Shown here in pieces: positions 18,191 through 27,455 of a stretch of 64,000 bases of DNA. The stretch lies in contig NZ_KB907983.1 in assembly GCF_000382265.1 (NCBI RefSeq), positions 81,085 to 145,084 on the forward strand, read 5' to 3'. Made by a program: the position numbers and the translations under genes. Under the pieces are notes generated by a model, which was given only the letters and a program-made list of their open reading frames with translations, was not told the DNA's origin and ran no database searches. This DNA is from Yoonia vestfoldensis DSM 16212. Its GTDB lineage: Bacteria > Pseudomonadota > Alphaproteobacteria > Rhodobacterales > Rhodobacteraceae. Positions within the stretch are counted from its first letter, which is position 1. Each line of letters starts with the position of its first letter.

Positions 18191-19036
18191 ATGTCCACAC
18201 TCAAATCGATCTGGCGGACAGGTGGTGCCGTGCTGGACACGGCCGGGGAAAAGAACCTTGGCCTGATCGCGGCGGGGGTCGCCTTTTTCGGGATGTTCGG
18301 GATCTTTCCGGGGCTGGCCGCGATCATCGCGATCTTCGGGCTGATGGCGGACCCCGTGGTCATTGCCGATCAGTTGACGCTGATGCAGGACATTATCCCC
18401 GACGATGCCTATCGCTTGCTGGAGACCCAGATCAACGGGCTGGTCGATGCGCCATCACAGGCCTTGGGATGGGCCACGTTCGTGTCGATCCTCGTGGCGC
18501 TCTGGTCGTGCCGGGCGGCTGTCGGCGCGTTGATCGGCGGGCTCAACGCCATCGCGGGGCAAAAGCAGCGCAGCAGCCTGCGGCAGGTGGTCGTGGCCTT
18601 CAGTCTGACCATCGCGCTGGTGTTTCTCGCGATCATTGCCGTGAATGTCGTTGTCGTCCTGCCGATCGTGATGGCGTTTCTGCCGATCCCGACTGGCACC
18701 GCCTGGCTGCTGGAAGGTCTGCGCTGGGTCGTGGCACTGGGCGTGCTGCTGACGGCGCTGGGGCTGCTTTACCGCTTTGGTCCGGTCCGGATCGAAAGCC
18801 GCGGGCGCTGGGTCACGGTGGGCGCGCTGGTCGTGATCGTCTTGTGGATCGCGGCCTCGGCGGGGCTGTCGTTCTACCTGACGAATTTCGCAAGCTACAA
18901 CGAGGTCTACGGCTCGATCGGGGCGGTGATCGGCATGATGCTGTGGCTTTATGTCAGCGCCTATCTGATCCTGCTCGGGGCGGCGCTGAACATGCATGTG
19001 CATGGCAGACGCGCCCGCGCGCCCGAGGCCGCCTAG
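18191..19036 (+). CDS. YihY/BrkB family inner-membrane protein
   Basis: A 281-residue integral membrane protein of the YihY (formerly called RNase BN, BrkB) family with about six helices. Conserved features are IAAGVAFFGMFGIFPGLAAIIAIFG, a motif with charged break followed by WLYVSAYLILLGAALNM near the C-terminus, and the FYLTNFASYNEVYGSIGAVIGMMLWLY stretch. The family has no proven activity; the RNase assignment was an error in the literature. The ATG at 18191 has AAAGGA upstream. It ends with TAG just before repeat copy B. Confidence 0.9.
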   Translation: MSTLKSIWRTGGAVLDTAGEKNLGLIAAGVAFFGMFGIFPGLAAIIAIFGLMADPVVIADQLTLMQDIIPDDAYRLLETQINGLVDAPSQALGWATFVSILVALWSCRAAVGALIGGLNAIAGQKQRSSLRQVVVAFSLTIALVFLAIIAVNVVVVLPIVMAFLPIPTGTAWLLEGLRWVVALGVLLTALGLLYRFGPVRIESRGRWVTVGALVVIVLWIAASAGLSFYLTNFASYNEVYGSIGAVIGMMLWLYVSAYLILLGAALNMHVHGRRARAPEAA

Positions 19037-19100
19037 CGGTCCGGGCCCTTGCGGGCCTCGGTGCCTCCGGCGGGGATATTTTTACTCGGAAGATGGTGTC
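19037..19100. repeat. Intergenic GC-hairpin repeat, copy B
   Basis: Between convergent brkB-like and kynU genes lies a GC-rich inverted repeat (CCGGGCCCTTGCGGGCCTCGG), then GCCTCCGGCGGGGATATTT and ACTCGGAAGATGG. The GGGATATTT-n-CTCGGAAGATGG tail is almost the same as in copy C near 50790. It probably serves as a bidirectional terminator. Confidence 0.6.
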
Positions 19101-20307
19101 AGGTGACAGCCGCCTTTTGCCGGAATTCCGCCCTGTCCCAGAGCTTGTCGGTCATCACCTTGGTGATGATCTCGACCGCGCGGGCCACGTCGCCTGCGTC
19201 GATGAAAAGCGGGGTAAAGCCAAAGCGCATGATGTCGGGCGCGCGGAAATCGCCGACCACGCCTTGCGCGATACAGGCCTGCATCGCGGCATAGCCGTCG
19301 GCGAAACGGAACGACACCTGCGATCCGCGCTGCGCGGGGTCGCGCGGGCTGGCCAGCGTCAGCATGGGGCAGGTGGCTTCTATGCCTGCGATGAACTGGT
19401 CTGTCAGCGCGATGGAGGCTGTGCGGATGTCGTGCAGATCGACCTGGTCCCAGATGTCGAGCGAGGCATCAAGGGCTGCGAGTTGCAGCACCGGCGGCGT
19501 GCCGACGCGCATCCGTTCGATCCCCGTGCCGGGGCGGTAGCCGGGTTCGAAGGCGAAAGGGGCGGCATGGCCGAGCCAGCCCGACAGCGCAGGCTGGCAG
19601 CGGTCGATATGGCGGGGGGCGACATAGATGAACGCGGGCGCGCCCGGTCCGCCATTGAGGTATTTATAGGTGCAGCCCACCGCGAAATCGGCGCCGCAGC
19701 CTGCCACATCGACGGGCAGCGCGCCTGCGGAATGGGCAAGGTCCCAGATCGTGATGGCACCTGCGTCATGGGCCTTTTGCGTCAGGGCGGCCATGTCATG
19801 CATCTGCCCCGTGCGGTAATCGACCTGCGTCAGCATCAGCACGGCAAGATCATTGTCGATGTGATCCGCCACATCCTCGGGGGCGACTACACGCAATTCA
19901 TAGCCGCGGTCCAGCGACCGGATCAGCCCTTCGGCCATGTAGATGTCGGAGGGGAAATTGCCGCTGTCGGTCAGGATCACCCGCCTGTCAGGCACCAGAT
20001 CAAGGGCGGCTGCCAGCGCCTGATAGACCTTGACCGACAGCGTATCGCCCAGAACCGTATGCCCCGGTTCCGCCCCGATCAGCCGCCCGATCCGGTCGGC
20101 ATAGGTGGTGGGCTGCGCCATCCAGCCCGCGCGGTTCCAGCCGGTGATCACCATCTCGCCCCATTCGCGGGTCACACAATCAGCGATCCGTGCGGCGGCG
20201 GCGCGCGGCAATGGCCCCAGCGAATTGCCATCCAGATAGATCATGTCGGCGGGCATCTGGAACATCGCCTTGGTCCGGGAAAAATCGCGAATGAAACTGG
20301 TTGTCAT
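19099..20307 (-). CDS. kynU: Kynureninase
   Basis: A 402-residue PLP enzyme of aminotransferase class V that cleaves L-kynurenine to anthranilate and alanine in tryptophan degradation. Family marks are YLDGNSLGPLP near residue 25, REWGEMVITGWNRAGW, DSGNFPSDIYMAEG, HSAGALPVDVAGCGADFAVGCTYKYLNGGPG (with the PLP-binding Lys in TYKYLNGG), and RGSQVSFRF and MRFGFTPLFI near the end. Its ATG at 20307 overlaps the TGA of the upstream SDR gene (ATGA) and has AGGAGG upstream. No tryptophan dioxygenase or kynurenine formamidase gene is adjacent. Confidence 0.95.
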   Translation of the reverse strand: MTTSFIRDFSRTKAMFQMPADMIYLDGNSLGPLPRAAAARIADCVTREWGEMVITGWNRAGWMAQPTTYADRIGRLIGAEPGHTVLGDTLSVKVYQALAAALDLVPDRRVILTDSGNFPSDIYMAEGLIRSLDRGYELRVVAPEDVADHIDNDLAVLMLTQVDYRTGQMHDMAALTQKAHDAGAITIWDLAHSAGALPVDVAGCGADFAVGCTYKYLNGGPGAPAFIYVAPRHIDRCQPALSGWLGHAAPFAFEPGYRPGTGIERMRVGTPPVLQLAALDASLDIWDQVDLHDIRTASIALTDQFIAGIEATCPMLTLASPRDPAQRGSQVSFRFADGYAAMQACIAQGVVGDFRAPDIMRFGFTPLFIDAGDVARAVEIITKVMTDKLWDRAEFRQKAAVT

Positions 20308-21062
20308 ACCTGGCCTCCTGAAATCTGGATCGTTTGCCCGTTCACGCTGCGCGCGCCATCCGAACACAGCCACATGGCGGCGGCGGTGGTCTCGTCCACT
20401 TCGAGCAGGCGGCGGTGGCGGTTGCCTTTGGCGATCAGGTCGACAGCGCCCGCCTCGTCCACGTCAAAGCTTTTCATCAGGCTGGGCAACTGGTTCTGCA
20501 CGATGGCCGTATCCACATAGCCGGGGCAGAGCGCGTTGAAGGTGACAGGGCTGCGCATGTATTCCTCGGACAATCCACGGATCAGGCCGATCACGCCGTG
20601 TTTGCTGACCGTATAGGGCACCGCGTTCTTGAGGCCCCGCACGCCCGCGATTGAGGAGACGACGATCATCCGCGCGGGCATGTCGGGCGGCAGACTGGCC
20701 AGCGCCGCCTGAAAGGTCAGGAACACACCGTCGAGGTTTGTGGCCATCGTCTTGCGCCAAGCGGCAAGCGAGGTTTTCGCGAAAGGTCCGCCTTCGGCAA
20801 TCCCCGCATTGGCCACGCAAATCTGCACGGGGCCGCGTGCGGCGGCGGCATTGGCGATGCCGTCACGTACGGAGGATTCGTCATCCACATCCATCACCAG
20901 CGCATGCAGGCGGGGGTGGGTTGCGGCGACCTCTGCCAGTCTCGCGCCATTGCGGCCTGTGATCGTGACCTCTGCGCCTGCCTCGGCCAAGGCCAGTGCG
21001 ATGCCTTTGCCGATGCCCGTCGCGCCGCCTGTCACCAGCGCGTGTTTGCCTGCATGTTCCAT
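20304..21062 (-). CDS. Short-chain dehydrogenase/reductase
   Basis: A 252-residue classical SDR. It shows the NAD(P) motif TGGATGIGKGIA (residues 11-22), the NAG motif in VANAGIAEGG, catalytic Ser in VVSSIAGVRG and the Tyr-Lys pair in YTVSKHG. CPGYVDTAI follows. It resembles 3-hydroxybutyrate dehydrogenase-like members but the substrate is not fixed by sequence. It overlaps kynU by 4 nt, so both are co-translated, which suggests a role tied to tryptophan or aromatic catabolism, an inference only. Confidence 0.9.
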   Translation of the reverse strand: MEHAGKHALVTGGATGIGKGIALALAEAGAEVTITGRNGARLAEVAATHPRLHALVMDVDDESSVRDGIANAAAARGPVQICVANAGIAEGGPFAKTSLAAWRKTMATNLDGVFLTFQAALASLPPDMPARMIVVSSIAGVRGLKNAVPYTVSKHGVIGLIRGLSEEYMRSPVTFNALCPGYVDTAIVQNQLPSLMKSFDVDEAGAVDLIAKGNRHRRLLEVDETTAAAMWLCSDGARSVNGQTIQISGGQV

Positions 21063-21143
21063 GATGACTCCCCCGTAGTTGCGCCTATGCTACCTGCACG
21101 GCGGGCATGGACAAGGGCAAAGCGGCGGGTCACAACGTCAGCT

Positions 21144-21593
21144 ATGAAATGGATCGACATTCCTCCTGTCTGGCTTGTGCTGGCGCTTGTCATGGCGTGG
21201 CAGATCAGCGTGCTGCAGCCGCAGGTGCTGGCCATCAGCCATCCGGCGCTGGACTTGCTGGGCGGCCTGCTGGTGGGCGCTGGTCTGGTGCTGATGCTGC
21301 TGGCCGTGGCCGAGATGCGCAAGCGCAAGACCACGGTGATCCCGCATATGGAAGCGGACGCCTTGGTCACGACGGGGGTGTTTTCACGCAGCCGCAATCC
21401 GATCTATCTGGGCGATGCGCTGATCCTTGCGGGGCTGGCCCTGCGCTGGGATGCGCCTGTCGCGCTGCTGCTGGTGGCCTTGTTCGTGGCGACGATCACG
21501 CAACGGTTCATCGTGCCCGAGGAAAACCGCCTGCGCCGCAAGTTCCGCGCCGATTTTGCGCGCTACTGCGAAAAGACCCGCCGCTGGCTGTGA
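21144..21593 (+). CDS. Isoprenylcysteine carboxyl methyltransferase-like membrane protein
   Basis: A 149-residue protein with three or four helices and the ICMT/PEMT-type SAM-binding C-terminal motif: GVFSRSRNPIYLGDALILAG followed by IVPEENRLRRKFRADFARYCEKTRRW. The RNPIYLG plus EE-x-L-x-x-F-x-x-x-Y pattern is diagnostic. Bacterial members methylate unknown, probably lipid-like or small thiol/carboxyl substrates at the membrane. The ATG at 21144 opens the conserved region; a longer frame upstream has no homology. Confidence 0.85.
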   Translation: MKWIDIPPVWLVLALVMAWQISVLQPQVLAISHPALDLLGGLLVGAGLVLMLLAVAEMRKRKTTVIPHMEADALVTTGVFSRSRNPIYLGDALILAGLALRWDAPVALLLVALFVATITQRFIVPEENRLRRKFRADFARYCEKTRRWL

Positions 21594-21698
21594 CTGTTAG
21601 CGCACGACAGGAACGGACTTTGCAGCCCTTCCCTTGTGAAACAATCTTTCGCGCGCTAAGTCGGATTTGACTGCTGACACAAATATGGGGGATGGTCC

Positions 21699-23273
21699 GT
21701 GAAAATCGGCACACCAAAAGAGATATTTGCCGGCGAAGACCGCGTTGCCATGACGCCTGCTTCGGCGAAAGACCTGCAAAAACTGGGCTATGACTGCGTG
21801 ATCGAAACCGGGGCCGGTGTGGCTGCGGGCTTCACCGATCAATCCTACAAGGAGGCCGGGGTCGAGGTCGTCAAGACCGCTGCCGCCCTCTACAAGGCCG
21901 CCGATATCATCGCCAAGGTCCGCCCCCCCGAGGATGTCGAGGTCAAGCGCCTGCGTGAAGGCCAGACGCTGATTTCCTTCTTCTATCCCGCGCAGAACAA
22001 GGATTTGATGGAGGCCGCCAACGCCAAGGGTGCGACCGTCATCGCGATGGATATGGTGCCGCGCATCAGCCGCGCGCAGAAAATGGATGCGCTGTCGTCG
22101 ATGGCCAATATCGCGGGCTATCGCGCCGTGATCGAGGCGGGCAACAATTTCGGCCGCTTCTTCACTGGCCAGATCACCGCCGCAGGCAAGGTGCCGCCCG
22201 CCAAGGTGCTGGTCGTAGGCGCGGGTGTCGCAGGCTTGGCCGCGATCGGGACGGCCACGAGCCTAGGTGCGATCACCTATGCTTTCGACGTGCGTCCCGA
22301 AGTCGCCGAACAGGTCGAATCGATGGGTGCACAATTCGTGTTCCTCGATTTCGAGGAAGAACAGCAGGATGGCGCCAAAACGGGCGGCTATGCCTCTGTC
22401 TCCAGCCCCGAATTCGCGGCGGCCCAACTGGCCAAGTTCCGCGAAATCGCGCCTGATATGGATATCGTCATCACCACGGCGCTGATCCCCGGCCGTGATG
22501 CGCCGGAGCTGTGGACGCCCGACATGGTTGCCTCGATGAAGCCCGGTTCGGTCATCATCGACCTTGCCGCCGAACGCGGCGGCAACTGCAAGCTGACGGT
22601 CAAGGACGAACGGATCGTCACCGACAATGGTGTCATCATCATCGGCTATACTGATTATCCCAGCCGGATGGCGGCACAGGCCTCGACGCTTTATGCCACC
22701 AACATCCGCCATATGATGACCGACCTGACACCCGGCAAAGACGGTGTGCCAGTGCACAACATGGAGGACGACGTGATCCGGGGTGCCACGGCGACCCATG
22801 CGGGCGCGATCACCTTCCCGCCGCCGCCGCCCAAGATCAACGCCATCGCGCAGGTCGCCAAAAAGAACCAGCCCAAGGAATTGACGGCGGACGAAAAGCG
22901 CGCCAAGGAAACCGCCGATTTCAAGACGCAGACCCGCAATCAGGTCACGCTGCTGGTCGTGGGTGCGGTGCTGCTGCTGGGTGTCGGTCTGGTGGCCCCC
23001 GCCAGCTTCATGCAGCATTTCATCGTCTTCGTGCTGGCGGTCTTTGTTGGGTTTCAGGTCATCTGGGGTGTGGCCCACAGCCTGCACACGCCGCTGATGG
23101 CGGTGACGAACGCGATTTCCTCGATCATCATTCTGGGTGCGCTGACGCAGATCGGGTCGGGGTCGTGGCTGGTCGTGTTCCTTGCGGCATTGGCGGTCTT
23201 CATGACCGGCATCAATATTTTCGGCGGCTTTCTGGTCACACGGCGCATGCTTGCCATGTTCCAGAAGTCGTAA
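21699..23273 (+). CDS. pntA: NAD(P) transhydrogenase subunit alpha
   Basis: A 524-residue subunit of the proton-translocating transhydrogenase that reduces NADP+ with NADH. Residues 1-370 form the NAD(H)-binding domain I: MKIGTPKEIFAGEDRVAMTP at the N-terminus, MDMVPRISRAQKMDALSSMAN, the Rossmann motif VLVVGAGVAGLAAIGTA, and ALIPGRDAPELWT. A linker rich in Lys/Pro follows, then four helices (about 410-520). The start is GTG at 21699 with GGGGGAT upstream. It is 14 nt before pntB. Confidence 0.97.
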   Translation: MKIGTPKEIFAGEDRVAMTPASAKDLQKLGYDCVIETGAGVAAGFTDQSYKEAGVEVVKTAAALYKAADIIAKVRPPEDVEVKRLREGQTLISFFYPAQNKDLMEAANAKGATVIAMDMVPRISRAQKMDALSSMANIAGYRAVIEAGNNFGRFFTGQITAAGKVPPAKVLVVGAGVAGLAAIGTATSLGAITYAFDVRPEVAEQVESMGAQFVFLDFEEEQQDGAKTGGYASVSSPEFAAAQLAKFREIAPDMDIVITTALIPGRDAPELWTPDMVASMKPGSVIIDLAAERGGNCKLTVKDERIVTDNGVIIIGYTDYPSRMAAQASTLYATNIRHMMTDLTPGKDGVPVHNMEDDVIRGATATHAGAITFPPPPPKINAIAQVAKKNQPKELTADEKRAKETADFKTQTRNQVTLLVVGAVLLLGVGLVAPASFMQHFIVFVLAVFVGFQVIWGVAHSLHTPLMAVTNAISSIIILGALTQIGSGSWLVVFLAALAVFMTGINIFGGFLVTRRMLAMFQKS

Positions 23274-23287
23274 AGGGGTAAAGAGCA

Positions 23288-24814
23288 ATGGAATACGGTT
23301 TCACAACAGCGGCCTACGTCGTCGCGGCAATTCTCTTTATCCTCAGCCTCGGCGGTCTGTCCGGGCAGGAAAGCGCCAAGCGCGCGGTCTGGTATGGCAT
23401 GGCGGGCATGGCGCTCGCGGTATCGGCCACCTTGTTCGGCCCCGGTGCGGGGCTCTGGTTTCTGTCGCTGATCCTGATCGCGGGTGGTGGGGTCATCGGC
23501 TATCAATTGGCGACCAAGGTGCAGATGACGCAGATGCCCGAACTGGTCGCGGCGATGCACAGTCTTGTCGGTCTGGCCGCCGTGCTGGTGGGGTTCATCG
23601 CGCATTTCGAGATTGTGCGCGTGGCAGCACTGATTGCCGAATTCTCGGCCCTTGGCGGCTTTCCGCCAGAAGCATTTGTCTGGCCTGCCGCAGGCATGGT
23701 CTTCGAGAATCCCCGCGCGGCGGAGTTGGCTACTCAACTGCGCAATCTAGGCTCGTTTGCGTCGCTGATAGCACAAAAAACCGTGGTCGAGATCAATATC
23801 CTGCGGGTCGAATTGTTCCTTGGTATCTTCATCGGGGCCATCACCTTTACCGGATCGGTCATCGCCTATGGCAAGCTCGCGGGCAAGGTGAACACCGCCG
23901 CTGCGAAACTGCCCGGCGGGCATATGCTCAACGCCGGCGCCGCTGCGGTTTCGGTGCTCTGCCTGATCTGGTATTTCAACACCGGCGGTTTCTTCCCGCT
24001 GTTCCTGATGACGCTGGCCGCACTTTTCATCGGCTATCACCTCATCATGGGGATCGGCGGGGCGGATATGCCTGTCGTCGTGTCGATGCTGAACAGCTAT
24101 TCGGGCTGGGCTGCAGCGGCGATCGGGTTCAGCCTTGGCAATGATCTGTTGATCGTGGTCGGCGCGCTGGTCGGCTCCTCCGGTGCGATCCTGTCCTACA
24201 TCATGTGCAAGGCGATGAACCGCAGCTTTGTATCGGTGATCTTGGGTGGCTTCGGCGGGCCGCAGGGGGAACAGATGGCGGTCGAGGGCGAACAGATCGC
24301 CATCGACAGCGATGGTGTCGCGACGGCCTTGAACGAGGCCGACAGCATCATCATCATCCCCGGTTACGGCATGGCCGTGGCACAGGCGCAATCGGCGGTC
24401 GCGGAACTGACCCGCAAATTGCGCGCCAAGGGCAAGAATGTCCGTTTCGCCATTCACCCCGTCGCGGGCCGTTTGCCGGGCCACATGAACGTGCTGCTGG
24501 CCGAGGCCAAGGTGCCCTATGACATCGTGATGGAGATGGACGAGATCAACGATGATTTCCCCTCGACCGACGTGGCCATCGTGATCGGGTCCAATGACAT
24601 CGTGAACCCTGCCGCCCAAGACGACCCCAACAGCCCCATCGCCGGGATGCCGGTGCTGGAATGCTGGAAGGCCAAACAGGTGTTCGTGTCCAAGCGCGGG
24701 CAGGGGACCGGCTATTCCGGCATCGAGAACCCGCTGTTCTACAAGGAAAACACGCGGATGTTCTATGGCGACGCAAAAAAGTCGCTGGACGAACTGCTGC
24801 CCAAGATTGATTGA
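23288..24814 (+). CDS. pntB: NAD(P) transhydrogenase subunit beta
   Basis: A 508-residue subunit with an N-terminal membrane domain (eight or nine helices) and the C-terminal NADP(H)-binding domain [61 protein letters not shown] and [18 protein letters not shown]. Compared with the 462-residue Escherichia coli protein, about 45 residues are inserted near residues 105-155 ([20 protein letters not shown]...), in a loop between two helices; similar insertions occur in relatives. It ends before a strong terminator. Confidence 0.97.
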   Translation: MEYGFTTAAYVVAAILFILSLGGLSGQESAKRAVWYGMAGMALAVSATLFGPGAGLWFLSLILIAGGGVIGYQLATKVQMTQMPELVAAMHSLVGLAAVLVGFIAHFEIVRVAALIAEFSALGGFPPEAFVWPAAGMVFENPRAAELATQLRNLGSFASLIAQKTVVEINILRVELFLGIFIGAITFTGSVIAYGKLAGKVNTAAAKLPGGHMLNAGAAAVSVLCLIWYFNTGGFFPLFLMTLAALFIGYHLIMGIGGADMPVVVSMLNSYSGWAAAAIGFSLGNDLLIVVGALVGSSGAILSYIMCKAMNRSFVSVILGGFGGPQGEQMAVEGEQIAIDSDGVATALNEADSIIIIPGYGMAVAQAQSAVAELTRKLRAKGKNVRFAIHPVAGRLPGHMNVLLAEAKVPYDIVMEMDEINDDFPSTDVAIVIGSNDIVNPAAQDDPNSPIAGMPVLECWKAKQVFVSKRGQGTGYSGIENPLFYKENTRMFYGDAKKSLDELLPKID

Positions 24815-24832
24815 TTTTGATGCGCTGAAAAG

Positions 24833-24859
24833 AAGGCCCGCCATCACGGCGGGCCTTTT
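24833..24859 (+). terminator. Rho-independent terminator of pntAB
   Basis: The stem AAGGCCCGCC pairs perfectly with GGCGGGCCTT around the loop ATCAC and is followed by TTTT. It lies 18 nt after the pntB stop. The 27 bases from 24835 recur exactly at 25954, downstream of the ATP-grasp gene. Confidence 0.9.
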
Positions 24860-25045
24860 GCCTTGCGTGGGGCGGATGTTTGGGAATGGCTGCATTGGGC
24901 CGATAGTCCTTGATGCTGAACGGTGCGCGAATGTCTGCTGTTGAGCAATAGAAGGAATAATGTTCACTATGTTCGGAGCTAGGTTGTCAGAGTTGAGCAC
25001 GAATAAATCCAATGGATACTTCAAGATTTTGAAGACACTCGAAAA

Positions 25046-25804
25046 ATGGCCGATGCACTTGATCGGCTGGAAATCCCGTACACGTGCCACAAAGTCGTTC
25101 CATTCGTCGGCGAACTGACACCGGTTCCTATGATCGACGACCCGAATGCCGTTGTCATGTTCGGTTCATATACCTTGTGGCGGTATGCACAGGCTAAGGA
25201 TCTTAAGCCCGGCGTCTTCAAGATTAGGCCTTTTGTGCAAGAAAAACCGTGGCATCCATTCCTTCTTAATGGCGCGGACGCTCTTTTCTTAACGCTGCGA
25301 GATGTTCCGGAACAGCTTCGCGACGACGGGAAAAACTGGTTTCTGCGCCCAGTTGAAGACAGTAAAGAAGTGCCTGGAAGGGTAATGACTGCAGGTGAAA
25401 TCATTGGCTTGGCTAACAAGGTGCTCGCTCTGACGGAGCACGAGATACCCAAGGGCTCGCTGCGTCACGATACAGAATTGATGTTCACTGAGCCCGTTCG
25501 CATTCTCAAAGAATGGCGGCTCTGGGTGGTCAGAGACGAGATTGTTACTTTCTCACTCTACAAGGAGGGATCACGCGTCGTTTATCGGCATGAGATTGAT
25601 GACGATGCCCTAGAGTTTGCAGGGGCTCTAGTGATGGCAAACCCGGATTATTCCTCCGCCTACGTTGTCGACATCTGCCGCACCGACCATGGACTTAAGA
25701 TGCTCGAAACGAATTGCATCAATGCGGCAGGTTTCTATGCGGCCGACCTATTGAAACTGGTGTCGTCAATCGACGCATTCTCGGACGGCCGCGTTAGAAA
25801 CTGA
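25046..25804 (+). CDS. ATP-grasp domain protein (DUF4343 / R2K clade type)
   Basis: A 252-residue protein (from the first ATG) that resembles the R2K-clade ATP-grasp family, predicted amide ligases. Visible are IRPFVQEKPWHPFLLNGADA, FLRPVEDSKEVPGRVM, LMFTEPVRILKEWRLWVV (the R-x-x-x-E-W-R substrate/nucleotide region), YVVDICRTDHGLKMLETNCINAAGFY (metal-binding D...E-x-N). Before the ATG the frame remains open to a TAA at 25004 and encodes WILQDFEDTRK, which looks like the conserved family N-terminus but has no ATG, GTG or TTG; the codon just after the TAA is ATC. The native start may therefore be non-standard or mutated. The DNA is AT-richer than the neighbours, and the gene lies alone between two identical terminators, suggesting acquisition. 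The substrate is unknown. Confidence 0.75.
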   Translation: MADALDRLEIPYTCHKVVPFVGELTPVPMIDDPNAVVMFGSYTLWRYAQAKDLKPGVFKIRPFVQEKPWHPFLLNGADALFLTLRDVPEQLRDDGKNWFLRPVEDSKEVPGRVMTAGEIIGLANKVLALTEHEIPKGSLRHDTELMFTEPVRILKEWRLWVVRDEIVTFSLYKEGSRVVYRHEIDDDALEFAGALVMANPDYSSAYVVDICRTDHGLKMLETNCINAAGFYAADLLKLVSSIDAFSDGRVRN

Positions 25805-25953
25805 CATTCGCGCATGTGCAGCGAATTCACACGTCGTCCGCAACGGGACATCAGCTAGGCGTAAGAATAGCATATCGTGCGCACCCACGAGATGACTTGG
25901 CGGGATTGAGGCATTGAACCTCTTTGGACCCACCCCCATCCGCCCACCGCACC

Positions 25954-25978
25954 GGCCCGCCATCACGGCGGGCCTTTT
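25954..25978 (+). terminator. Terminator downstream of ATP-grasp gene, copy of the pnt terminator
   Basis: GGCCCGCC, loop ATCAC, GGCGGGCC, then TTTTGC. The U-run is only on the plus-strand side, so it ends plus-strand transcription coming from the ATP-grasp gene and not the minus-strand hydrolase gene that ends at 25984. It is identical over 27 bases to the terminator at 24835. The 150 bp between the ATP-grasp stop and this hairpin hold nothing I can assign. Confidence 0.85.
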
Positions 25979-25983
25979 GCGTT

Positions 25984-26871
25984 TCAGACCAGATAGGTGT
26001 TGAACCACGCAACCGTGCGGTCCCACGCGAGTTCCGCCGTTGCCTCGTCATAGCGGGGTGTGCTGTCGTTGTGGAACCCGTGGTTCACGTCGGGATAGAT
26101 GTGAGCCTTAAAGATCTTGTCGTTCTCGATCAACGCCGCCTCGTAAGCAGGCCAGCCTTCGTTGATACGTTCGTCCAAGGCGGCATAGTGCAATTGCAGC
26201 GGCGCCTGAATGCGCGGTACGTCTGCCGCAGCGGCCTGACGCCCGTAGTAAGGCGCACCCGCCGCCATTTCGGGATAGGCCACGGCAAGCGCGTTGACGA
26301 CCCCGCCACCATAGCAGAACCCGACCGCGCCCACCTTGCCGGTGCTGTCGTCGCGGCCCATCAGGTGTTCGAACCCCGCGAAAAAGTCGTTCATCAGCAG
26401 TTCCGGGTCCACCGTGCTTTGCAGATCGCGCCCTTCGGCGTCGTTGCCGGGATAGCCGCCTACGGATGTCAGCCCGTCGGGGGCCAGCGCCATGAATCCC
26501 GCCTTGGCCAGACGGCGGGCGACATCCTCGATATACGGATTCAGCCCGCGGTTTTCGTGGATCACCAGCACGGCGGGCAGGGGGCCTGTCGCCGCGGCGG
26601 GTTTCACCAGATAGCCGCGCACCTCGCCATGGCCTTTCGGGGACTGATACATGATGTATTCCGGCACGATGTCGGGGTCGTTGAAGCTGACCTGCTCGGC
26701 CAGCGCGTAATTGGGGCTGAGCATTTGCAACAGCGCCATCGCGGTCATGCCGCCGACGGCAAACCGGCCCGCCTTGTCCAGAAACTCGCGTTTGCTGATT
26801 TTGCCGTGGGCGTAGAAATCATAAAGATCCAGCAGATCCTGATCGAAATCCTTGGCGGTCATGCGGGTCAT
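25984..26871 (-). CDS. Dienelactone hydrolase family protein
   Basis: A 295-residue alpha/beta hydrolase related to carboxymethylenebutenolidase. The N-terminus carries a twin-hydrophobic leader-like region ([26 protein letters not shown], residues 26-51), suggesting export to the periplasm by a Tat-like or related signal although the exact RR pair is absent. The catalytic domain shows [23 protein letters not shown] (oxyanion Glu region), [16 protein letters not shown] with the nucleophile Cys, an Asp in [13 protein letters not shown] and the His in [13 protein letters not shown]. Length is about 50 residues above the plain enzyme because of the N-terminal leader. Physiological substrate is unknown. 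Confidence 0.9.
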   Translation of the reverse strand: MTRMTAKDFDQDLLDLYDFYAHGKISKREFLDKAGRFAVGGMTAMALLQMLSPNYALAEQVSFNDPDIVPEYIMYQSPKGHGEVRGYLVKPAAATGPLPAVLVIHENRGLNPYIEDVARRLAKAGFMALAPDGLTSVGGYPGNDAEGRDLQSTVDPELLMNDFFAGFEHLMGRDDSTGKVGAVGFCYGGGVVNALAVAYPEMAAGAPYYGRQAAAADVPRIQAPLQLHYAALDERINEGWPAYEAALIENDKIFKAHIYPDVNHGFHNDSTPRYDEATAELAWDRTVAWFNTYLV

Positions 26872-26973
26872 CGTGGTGCCTCCTGTTGGGATGGCCGACC
26901 GATTGCCGACCTTGACGCAAGGTTAGGCCGGAACGGTCGCCGGGCAAGTCACAAGGGTGTTGGGTGGTTTCGG

Positions 26974-27002
26974 TTGCCACAGGCTCTTTGGTTGACTATA
27001 TT
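26974..27002 (+). promoter_or_regulatory. Predicted sigma-70 type promoter
   Basis: TTGCCA at 26974-26979 and TATATT at 26997-27002 are separated by exactly 17 bases, so transcription would start near 27009, about 15 bases before the 123-residue ORF. It could also serve dps downstream. Confidence 0.55.
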
Positions 27003-27023
27003 TGTCGGGAATAGGAGTCGCAG

Positions 27024-27395
27024 ATGTCGTCCACCGCCCATACGCAGCCGCCCGTCGACCCGATCCGGCATGTCGTCCGCAGTGCCGGGCGCAGGGCCCG
27101 TCTGAGCGGCATGACCACCGGAGACCCGATGCAGGACCTGCTGGCCGCCCTGCCCGAGGCGCTGGGGCGGCGGATGAAGTTCCACGAGCCGACGGCGGCG
27201 GAAAAATCCTTTGACGAAATCTGGCTGGAAAACCTGCTTGATGCCGTGCGCCAGAACGATGTGGCGCGCTATCGCTTTGCGCTGCACAGTCGGATGTCGC
27301 GCGAACGGGCGTCGCGGTTGCATTTTCTGATCTGCAAGGCCGCTCATGACGCGGGCACCGGAACGGGCCGCAGTTCCGCAGCGCAGCAAGCCTGA
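27024..27395 (+). CDS. Hypothetical protein
   Basis: A 123-residue soluble protein, not recognised. It is rich in Arg and Ala, with no signal peptide or membrane helix. The most structured-looking part is about residues 55-110 (TAAEKSFDEIWLENLLDAVRQNDVARYRFALHSRMSRERASRLHF), probably helical. A GGAG-like AATAGGAG precedes the ATG at good distance and a strong promoter lies upstream. It is 60 bp before dps and may be co-transcribed. Confidence 0.6.
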   Translation: MSSTAHTQPPVDPIRHVVRSAGRRARLSGMTTGDPMQDLLAALPEALGRRMKFHEPTAAEKSFDEIWLENLLDAVRQNDVARYRFALHSRMSRERASRLHFLICKAAHDAGTGTGRSSAAQQA

Positions 27396-27455
27396 CCGCG
27401 CAGGGAACGATACCAGCGACCAGAACGTTATTCAAACAACCAAAGGAGATCACAG

